The notes beneath the pieces are model-generated. The model searched no databases. It saw only the letters and a program-made list of their open reading frames with translations, and was not told the DNA's origin. Both the position numbers and the translations under genes were made by a program. Positions 52,901-59,547 of a stretch of DNA of 64,000 nt are shown in pieces. The stretch spans positions 1,116,001 through 1,180,000 of the forward strand of contig NZ_JBBKTU010000001.1 of NCBI RefSeq assembly GCF_037892605.1, given 5' to 3'. Position 1 is the first letter of the stretch; every line of letters starts with the position of its first letter. Source of the stretch: Lacibacter sp. H407. GTDB lineage: Bacteria; Bacteroidota; Bacteroidia; Chitinophagales; Chitinophagaceae.

Positions 52901-55809
52901 AAATAATGCCCGTGCCTGTAATCATTCCGCATAATGAAACCATTCATATGCAACAGGTGGTGGAGAACTGGAAAAAAGGAGATTCTTCTTTCATAGTTGA
53001 AATGGATGAAAACGAAACCATCAAACACCAAACGTTTATTGCCGAACGAAGTACAAATTTTCCGTTAAGCGCAGCAGAACTGATTGCCATTTCGCCTGCA
53101 AAATTATTTCTGCATAATTTCTATTTTAAAGAAGGGTATATATTGATAGTTGGCGGCACAAAATTATCTGCGGAGCAAACAGATATTATGTTGCGTTTTG
53201 CAAAAGTGTTTCAACAAACCTATACCCGTTTTCTTGATTTACAGAAAGCAGAAGCACAGGCAAGGGAAGCAAAGATCGAAGCTGCTCTCGAGAAGGCAAG
53301 GGCACGAACCATGGGTATGCAATCAAGCGATGAGTTACCTGAAGTAGCCAACGTATTATTTTTGGAAGTGCAGGGATTGGGTATTCCCGCCTGGAGCTGC
53401 GGGTATAATATTCTTGCTGAAGATAAAACCTCAGCTACCTGCTGTATGAGTAGTGAAGGAACATTACAAACACCATTTAAGCTTCGCCTGTATGGTGAAG
53501 CATCCTTTGCTGAAATGGGTGATTTTCTCCGTAGTGAACAAACAATGCTGGTGCAGGAACTCGGTGGTAAAGCCTTAGAAGAACACTATGCGTTTATGAA
53601 ATCTTTTCCTGATCTGAAACCGACGTTTGATCAGATCGATGAACTGGGACTATCGCTACCTACGTATCAGATCAACCATCTCTGCAAATTCACGCAAGGT
53701 TTTCTATTGTTCATCACGTATGAAAAAGTTCCTGACTCACATGATATTTTCAAACGCTTCACAAAAGTGTTTGAACAAACCTATACCCGTTTTCTCGATT
53801 TAAAAAAGGCAGAGGCGCAGGCAAGAGAAGCACAAATTAATCTGGCTGTAGAAAGAGTGAGGGCAAGGGCCCTGGCGATGTTTCAATCTGAAGAAATACT
53901 TTATGTCGTGCACAAGCTCAAAGAAGAGATCATGAGTTTAGATATCCCCAATGTTATCGCCGCCACCATTCATCTCAAAGAAAACGATGGCAGATGCAGA
54001 ATATGGGATATTACGTCCATTGAAATAAATGACGAAGCATTGCAACATCCAATGGATATCCGATTCAGGCTTGAAGACACCGACCCTACGTTTTTTATGA
54101 GAAGGATCTGGGGCAATACAGCCAATTACTTTGTAGAAATGCAGGATGAAAATGATTTACAATGCACCATCCAATGGCTTCGTGATATCGACCGTAATCA
54201 ACAGGCGGATGAAACCGAACAGTTTATTGCAAGTACTAATCTCAAACAGCTTTATCACCCTACCATCCAGTTAAACAATGGCAGGATGGGCATCGATTTA
54301 CTGGAGAAACCGGCTCCTGAAATCGAATCGATCTTAGAGAAAATGGGTGCTGCATTTGACCTGGCTTATACACGCTTTCTCGATCTGCAAAAAGCCGAAT
54401 CGCAAGCCCGCCAGGCAAAAATTGAAACGGCATTGGAGAAAGTACGTGCAAGGGCACTGGCTATGCAAGAGCCCGAAGAATTGACAGAAGTAGCCAAAGT
54501 ACTTCGGCATGAAATGGGTTTATTAGGAGTTGAAGAATTAGAGACCTGCAGCATTTTTATTCATGATGAAACAATGAACCGGACAGAATGCTGGTATGCA
54601 TTAAAAGACAGCAGGTCGGAAGAAAACAAATTAGTCAGTGATCATTTTCCGCTGCAACTGCACGACACATGGGTAGGAAGAGAAATGAAAAATTTTTATA
54701 GTTCTGATTCAAAACAGGTTTCCATTGTGATGCAGGGAGCCAACCGGAAAGAATGGATCAACTACTGCGAAACAAAATCCATTTCATTGCAGGGGTATTA
54801 TGGACAGAGTATACCCGACCGAACCTACCATCTCTTTAAATTCTCACATGGCGCCATTGGAGCTGCGTCAGCCGGCGATATATCGTCCGAAAGCTGGGAT
54901 CTGTTGCAAAGAGCAGCTTCCGTTTTCTCATTGGCTTATTCAAGGTTTAAGGATTTAACACAGGCAAGGTTTGACTTGCAACGATTGAAGGAAGAAAAAC
55001 AAAAAGCGGAAACAGCTTTGTCAGAACTGCAAACCACCCAAAAGCAACTCATCCAATCAGAAAAAATGGCATCACTCGGTGAGCTCACCGCAGGCATTGC
55101 ACATGAAATTCAAAACCCGTTGAACTTCGTCAATAATTTTTCTGATGTGAGTACGGAGTTGATCGACGAGATGAACGAAGAGATAGCGAAAGGAAATTTA
55201 GAAGATGCAAAACAGATTGCAGAGGATCTGAAACAAAACCTTGAAAAGATCAATCATCATGGTAAACGTGCCGGTGATATTGTAAAGGGGATGTTACAAC
55301 ACAGCCGCAGCAGCAGTGCTACCAAAGAACCAACAAATATTAATAAACTGGCAGATGAATATTTGCGGTTAGCTTATCATGGTCTGCGTGCAAAAGACAA
55401 ATCATTCAACGCAACATTGAAAACTGATTTTGATGAAACGATTGGTAACATCAATATTATTCCGCAAGATATTGGAAGAGTGATTCTCAATTTAATTACC
55501 AATGCTTTTTATGTAGTGAATGAAAAATCAAAGCAGGGAATTGCAGGTTATGAACCTACTGTTTCAGTGAGTACAAAAAAAGCGAACTCAAAAATTGAGA
55601 TCAGCGTAAAAGATAATGGCAAAGGCATACCTGATTCTATTAAAGAAAAAATCTTTCAACCATTCTTTACCACCAAGCCCACCGGGCAGGGAACAGGATT
55701 AGGTTTGAGTTTGAGTTATGATATTGTAAAAGCACATGGAGGTGAGATGAAAGTGGAAACGAAGGAAGGAGAAAGAAGTGAATTTATTATTCAAATACCT
55801 ATTGTCTGA
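49948..55809 (+). CDS. Giant soluble histidine kinase with NTF2-like head and eight tandem GAF-like modules
   Basis: The product has 1953 residues, with no signal or membrane helix. An NTF2/DUF4440-like domain occupies 1-135. A coiled coil (about 145-180) ends in LERVRAEAMGM. Then come eight modules of about 165-200 residues, each starting with a helix like EAALERVRSRSMAMHKSDEL and ending in RFAKVFEQTYTRFLDLQKAEAQARE. Linkers fall near residues 177, 345, 525, 720, 905, 1095, 1281 and 1476. The modules have GAF-like alternation but differ strongly inside, so ligands probably differ. The kinase core follows, with H1719 in IAHEIQNPLNF and HATPase (about 1825-1953). No receiver is attached. Eight tandem copies are exceptional, and the linker DNA is repetitive. 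Confidence 0.9.
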   Translation: MNLTTKQENEILQVYHAYWDNYIKGDVEAMHPLLADEYTQVGSAESEVFFNKKDAVQFLYDTIEQVAGKLEMRNRKTILEQQEHSILIHEFCDLYALADGNWIFYSKFRASSLMQQKNDSWKIIHQHSSFPDTKTEDGQNISIDKIAEENLQLREAIKRRTVELEQKNRELEIETSLERVRAEAMGMKKPDDILAICKVMFTELQSLGFSQLRNTLINFWDDDSSSLIDYDYSDETGGHKAILSYSSHPVFEQFQKKIKNSQDAFAELVVTKDDLESWKQRRRDSGEYEDPRLNQIDALYYYFYSIGVGAIGISTFKSITDEQLNILKRFRNVFDFAYRRYADVTQAEAQAREAQIQLALERVRARSMAMHKSEELADLSLELVKQVQALGVATWFCAFNINDEDPNSSLEWGSNGQGTFPQYRTPREGVFLRYFNAAQNGETFFINEIGENECPAHYEYLCSLPGVGDQLLQMKNAGIPFPASQIDHVAFFKYGYLLFITYEPVPEAHEIFMRFAKVFEQTYTRFLDLQKAETQAREAKIEAALEKVRSRSLAMHKSDELSEVIAEVQRKFQELDISMQSRVAVVVVFDKNSRNFNQWVASPDFSNIYISTPYFQNPILDDFWSAKEGGVDFYSKAYSLEVKNSYFQFFFENSTYENVEGLEEQKKWLFEQEFYSYSPAFEKNSSIGIADFSGKSLNESDKEIIKRFAKVFEQAYVRFLDLQKAEAQAREAQIEAALERVRSRSMGMQKSEELKEVIKIVYQQLRQLNIHLDHAGFVVDYKPKGDWHFWIADEQDIPSKITHPYFESVWANQFNEAKEKDTHFFATHLNFEEKNKFYKELLSYVPGLPEASKDFYLNCPGLAASTALLENVGLYIENFSGTPYTDDENNTLLRFGKVFQQTYTRFLDLQKAEAQAREAQIEAALERVRSRSMAMHKSDELLEAGEILFLEMQKLGIESLTAGYVLIDKEEKNGLNYTPHPGTKKIMPVPVIIPHNETIHMQQVVENWKKGDSSFIVEMDENETIKHQTFIAERSTNFPLSAAELIAISPAKLFLHNFYFKEGYILIVGGTKLSAEQTDIMLRFAKVFQQTYTRFLDLQKAEAQAREAKIEAALEKARARTMGMQSSDELPEVANVLFLEVQGLGIPAWSCGYNILAEDKTSATCCMSSEGTLQTPFKLRLYGEASFAEMGDFLRSEQTMLVQELGGKALEEHYAFMKSFPDLKPTFDQIDELGLSLPTYQINHLCKFTQGFLLFITYEKVPDSHDIFKRFTKVFEQTYTRFLDLKKAEAQAREAQINLAVERVRARALAMFQSEEILYVVHKLKEEIMSLDIPNVIAATIHLKENDGRCRIWDITSIEINDEALQHPMDIRFRLEDTDPTFFMRRIWGNTANYFVEMQDENDLQCTIQWLRDIDRNQQADETEQFIASTNLKQLYHPTIQLNNGRMGIDLLEKPAPEIESILEKMGAAFDLAYTRFLDLQKAESQARQAKIETALEKVRARALAMQEPEELTEVAKVLRHEMGLLGVEELETCSIFIHDETMNRTECWYALKDSRSEENKLVSDHFPLQLHDTWVGREMKNFYSSDSKQVSIVMQGANRKEWINYCETKSISLQGYYGQSIPDRTYHLFKFSHGAIGAASAGDISSESWDLLQRAASVFSLAYSRFKDLTQARFDLQRLKEEKQKAETALSELQTTQKQLIQSEKMASLGELTAGIAHEIQNPLNFVNNFSDVSTELIDEMNEEIAKGNLEDAKQIAEDLKQNLEKINHHGKRAGDIVKGMLQHSRSSSATKEPTNINKLADEYLRLAYHGLRAKDKSFNATLKTDFDETIGNINIIPQDIGRVILNLITNAFYVVNEKSKQGIAGYEPTVSVSTKKANSKIEISVKDNGKGIPDSIKEKIFQPFFTTKPTGQGTGLGLSLSYDIVKAHGGEMKVETKEGERSEFIIQIPIV
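50970..54475 (+). repeat. Seven degenerate ~100-bp direct repeats encoding linker helices
   Basis: Within the giant kinase gene the DNA word ctgcaaaaagcagaagcacaggcaagagaagcacag and its variants recur near 50970, 51520, 52105, 52660, 53230, 53790 and 54375, spaced about 550-590 bases apart. They encode the FLDLQKAEAQAREAQIEAALERVRSRSM linker (shown in part). The repeats at 52105, 52660 and 53230 are nearly identical. They could let recombination add or remove whole GAF-like modules. Confidence 0.75.
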
Positions 55810-55817
55810 ACCATGGA

Positions 55818-55918
55818 CCTGCCGGCAGGCAGGTTAACAGGATTAAAGGATTACACGGATGAATAACATAAACGAAATCAGTGCAATCCATCCACCCGTG
55901 AACATCCGTGATTCAGAC
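55818..55918. repeat. Intergenic palindrome and CACGGATG inverted repeat
   Basis: CCTGCCGGCAGG (55818-55829) is a perfect 12-base palindrome. It is followed by an inverted pair CACGGATG (55854-55861) and CATCCGTG (55903-55910). A related string, gattaaaa...cacacagatgaata, occurs after the next kinase at 59378-59408. These look like dispersed intergenic repeats placed 3' of kinase genes. Confidence 0.55.
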
Positions 55919-55919
55919 A

Positions 55920-55993
55920 CCTATGATATTGTGAAGGCACATGGCGAAGCATAAATTGTTAAAACAGAAAAAGGTGTTGATTCAATTACCAGC
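55920..55993 (+). pseudogene. Decayed 3' end of a histidine kinase gene
   Basis: tatgatattgtgaaggcaca encodes YDIVKAH, which in all five kinases of the island is the start of the final HATPase strand (YDIVKAHGGELKVET). It is followed by ggcgaagca and an in-frame stop, then aaaacagaaaaagg and ttgattcaattacca, matching the ends of the intact genes (ETKEGEG..IQLP). About 15 bases are missing. The rest of the gene is gone. This is direct evidence of past duplication and loss of this kinase core. Confidence 0.75.
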
Positions 55994-56008
55994 AAAATAA
56001 AATAATGT

Positions 56009-59000
56009 ATGAAGAATATTTTTTTGCTTTTTTTAGTATGGGTTTTTATGGGCAAATATTCATTTGCACAGCTACCACAATTCAATTTGCAGGTAGATGA
56101 AAAAACGCAACACTTTGGTCAGGCCAATGCATTGATACAGGATCAGCAAGGGTATATCTGGTTTAGCAGTTTTACAAAAGGCCTTGTAAGATACGATGGC
56201 AAAACTTTTAAAACATTCAGACATGATCCAGAAAACTCAAATACTCCTGCCAGCAACTTCATTATTTCTATGGCATTAGATCCTTCGGGTAAAATTTGGC
56301 TATCACCCGTGGGTAGTGGACTTGATAGGTTCGACCCTGTTACCAACAGTTTCACACACTTCAGGCACAACAAAGCTGACCCCAAAAGCATCATTTCCGA
56401 TACTGTTTTTAGTGTTGTAATTGATCATACCGGTAAGCTATGGATAGGAACAAATAAAGGGTTAGAAAAATTCGATGCCAAATCCAATAGCTTTATCCAT
56501 ATTCCAACAATCGTTCAGGAAAATTCAGCTAACCGTGGTATATCAGTTTTTGTAATCTACGAAGACAAAAAAGGAATCATCTGGTTTTCTAGCGGTGACC
56601 CATCTAGCAATGTACCTGAAAATGGAGGGCTTTTTCGGTTGGATCCTGCTACGGGTAAACAAACTTTTTACAAAGCAGATCCGTTAAATCCGGACTGCCT
56701 CATTCATCCATTTGTTTCTTCCATTTTTGAAGACAGTAAGGGTAATTTTTGGGTAGGTACAAGCGGAAACGGTTTACATACGCTCAACAGAGAAACAGGG
56801 AAGTTTACAAGGCTTTTGTTTGACCCTGCAAAACCGGAAAAATTAAGTTCACCAATTAAAAACGACAGTACTGATGCCATTACTTTTATAAGTGAAGATT
56901 ACGCAGGTAAAATTTGGATTGGATCGTATGCCAACGGTATCAATTGGTATGACCCCAAAGAACAACAGACCTATCATTTTGGGATACCTCAAAGCAAAAA
57001 AAATATATCATCATTTGAAAAGGACACGATAACAGGTTTTAAAGAAAATGGTGCCCTTCGTATACTGATAGCTGCCGATAGTACAACTTGGATTGCCGGT
57101 ATTACAGGCAATATTTATACAGTATCCTATGGCAAAAAATCAATTCCTTATTACCAGAATAAAAAAGCAGTCAATGCATTTTATCTGGAGCCAAATAATA
57201 ATATTCTTTGGTTTGGTACGGAATCAGGGCTTGTACGAAAGGATCTTGCGGCTAATACCTTACAATACTTGACGCATGATTCAAAAAATTCCAACAGCAT
57301 CAACCATAATTCAGTTGTAGCCATTCAACCCGATGAAAATGGTAAGCTATACATTGCTGCTCATGTGGGGGGGCTTGATCTTCTAGATCCGGAAACAGGA
57401 AAATTTACGCACATCAAACCTGTAAATGCAACCCGGGGAAATACCCTGGATTCACTTCACAGCATTTTTATAGAAAACAAACAATACCTGTGGTTGGGAG
57501 GTGAACATGGTTTGGCAAGAGTTGATCGTTCTACTAATCAGTTCAAAGTGTATCGTTTCAACGATGAAGATAAAAAGGGTATCAGCGGTAACACTGTTTA
57601 CAGTATTACCAAAGACAAAAACAACCATTTATGGTTTGCTAATTTTGGCGGAGTAGATAAGTTTATTAGCGATAGTAATTATTTCAAACACTATTTGAAT
57701 GGTTACATTGTGAAAGCTGTATTAACCGATGCAAAAGGCATTGTATGGGCAGGTACTGATGTTGGCTTGTTTCTGTATGATGAAGCAAAAGACCAATTTG
57801 TCCCTTTTAATTCTCCCAGTTTTCCAACAGGTATAGAGTCGATACTAAACATACTAGAAGACGATCAGCAAACACTTTGGATTACAACAGCTAATGCTAT
57901 TCTAAAAATTAATGCCAACCGGGAACGTGTTCAAATGTTTAATGCAGACTATGGCATTTTTTCGTCCAATTGGAATTGGTTGAATAATTATAAAGCATCA
58001 GATGGTCGTTTATTCATTGGTGGTCACAATGGGTATTACATGTTTAATCCCGAAGAGATTAATGTAAGCAGCCCTGCACCTGTATTGAATTTTACTCAAC
58101 TCAGCATTGGAGGCAAAGAGATATTTCCAGGTGAAGATGGTGTTCTTAAAAATCCGATTTGGAAAACAGAAATAATCAACCTTCATTTTAATCAAAACTC
58201 ATTTTCAATTGATTTTATAGCGCTCAATTATAATTCTTCCGAAGCTATCAAGTATAGCTATCAACTCGAAAACTTTGATAATGGCTGGAATAATCTGCTA
58301 ACAGAACACAAAGCTTCATTTTTCAATGTACCTCCTGGTAAGTATATACTTAAAGTAAGAGCAATCAATAGCGAAGGTTCTGTAACAGAAAAAACAATAA
58401 CTATTATTATCTCTCCGCCCTGGTGGAAAACCTGGTGGGCTTATGGTTTATACGCTTTGCTATTTATCCTGTCAGGGTATTTCATTTACAAGTACCAAAA
58501 ATATTATATCGTAAAAAGAGAAAGGGAAAGAACACAGCAAAAAGAATTAGAACAGGCAAAAGAAATTGAGAAAGCATACAAAACGCTTCAGGCTACGCAG
58601 GCTCAATTGATACAGTCAGAAAAAATGGCAAGCCTTGGTGAGCTTACTGCAGGCATTGCACACGAAATTCAAAACCCGTTAAACTTCGTCAACAACTTTT
58701 CGGAAGTAAACAAGGAATTGCTTACAGAAATGAAAGAAGAAATGGAAAAAGGAAATCTGGATGATGCAAAAGCAATTGCCGATGATGTGATCAGTAACGA
58801 AGAAAAAATTATTCAGCATGGAAAACGGGCCGACTCAATTGTAAAAGGAATGTTGCAACACAGTCGTTCAAGTTCCGGACAAAAAGAACCAACCAACATC
58901 AATGCTTTGGCTGATGAATATTTACGCTTGGCGTATCATGGTCTTCGTGCCAAAGACAAGTCGTTCAATGCAAGTATGAAAACAGAGTTTGATGAAAGCA

Positions 59001-59368
59001 TTGGCAACATCAACATTATTCCACAGGATATTGGAAGAGTGATTTTGAATTTGATCACCAATGCGTTTTATGTAGTCAATGAAAAATCAAAACAAAACAT
59101 GGCAGGTTATGAACCAACTGTTTCGGTAAGCACAAAAAAAATGGATGATACGGTAGAAATAAAAGTTGCCGACAACGGCAATGGCATTCCTTTAAAAGTG
59201 TTAGACAAAATTTTTCAACCATTCTTTACCACCAAGCCAACAGGGCAGGGAACGGGTTTAGGATTGAGTTTGAGTTATGATATTGTAAAAGCACACGGTG
59301 GTGAGTTGAAGGTAGAAACGAAAGAGGGCGAGGGAAGTACGTTCATGATTCAATTACCAATTGTCTGA
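56009..59368 (+). CDS. Beta-propeller membrane histidine kinase
   Basis: The product has 1119 residues. A signal peptide (LLFLVWVFMGKYSFAQ) is followed by Reg_prop beta-propeller blades (about 30-690, e.g. LIQDQQGYIWFSS, HTGKLWIGTNKGLEKFD), a Y_Y_Y domain (about 745-792), a membrane helix (about 809-829), a coiled coil and HisKA with H885 in IAHEIQNPLNF. HATPase runs to the C-terminus. The sensor half resembles that of the hybrid kinase at 7885, but receiver and AraC modules are absent and the catalytic core is instead the island-type core. It thus looks like a propeller sensor fused to the local kinase core. Confidence 0.94.
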   Translation: MKNIFLLFLVWVFMGKYSFAQLPQFNLQVDEKTQHFGQANALIQDQQGYIWFSSFTKGLVRYDGKTFKTFRHDPENSNTPASNFIISMALDPSGKIWLSPVGSGLDRFDPVTNSFTHFRHNKADPKSIISDTVFSVVIDHTGKLWIGTNKGLEKFDAKSNSFIHIPTIVQENSANRGISVFVIYEDKKGIIWFSSGDPSSNVPENGGLFRLDPATGKQTFYKADPLNPDCLIHPFVSSIFEDSKGNFWVGTSGNGLHTLNRETGKFTRLLFDPAKPEKLSSPIKNDSTDAITFISEDYAGKIWIGSYANGINWYDPKEQQTYHFGIPQSKKNISSFEKDTITGFKENGALRILIAADSTTWIAGITGNIYTVSYGKKSIPYYQNKKAVNAFYLEPNNNILWFGTESGLVRKDLAANTLQYLTHDSKNSNSINHNSVVAIQPDENGKLYIAAHVGGLDLLDPETGKFTHIKPVNATRGNTLDSLHSIFIENKQYLWLGGEHGLARVDRSTNQFKVYRFNDEDKKGISGNTVYSITKDKNNHLWFANFGGVDKFISDSNYFKHYLNGYIVKAVLTDAKGIVWAGTDVGLFLYDEAKDQFVPFNSPSFPTGIESILNILEDDQQTLWITTANAILKINANRERVQMFNADYGIFSSNWNWLNNYKASDGRLFIGGHNGYYMFNPEEINVSSPAPVLNFTQLSIGGKEIFPGEDGVLKNPIWKTEIINLHFNQNSFSIDFIALNYNSSEAIKYSYQLENFDNGWNNLLTEHKASFFNVPPGKYILKVRAINSEGSVTEKTITIIISPPWWKTWWAYGLYALLFILSGYFIYKYQKYYIVKRERERTQQKELEQAKEIEKAYKTLQATQAQLIQSEKMASLGELTAGIAHEIQNPLNFVNNFSEVNKELLTEMKEEMEKGNLDDAKAIADDVISNEEKIIQHGKRADSIVKGMLQHSRSSSGQKEPTNINALADEYLRLAYHGLRAKDKSFNASMKTEFDESIGNINIIPQDIGRVILNLITNAFYVVNEKSKQNMAGYEPTVSVSTKKMDDTVEIKVADNGNGIPLKVLDKIFQPFFTTKPTGQGTGLGLSLSYDIVKAHGGELKVETKEGEGSTFMIQLPIV

Positions 59369-59547
59369 ATCACTGATTAAAAGAACGAGTGGATCACACA
59401 GATGAATACCGGCAAAATGCTGTGATATTTTGTAACGCATGCAAAAAAATTCTATCGGATAAATAACTGAACAATGTTTTCATCTTCCGTCATTTTTATT
59501 TATATTTCATATGTTTTAATCATCCAGCCAAAATCTGCATTATTACC

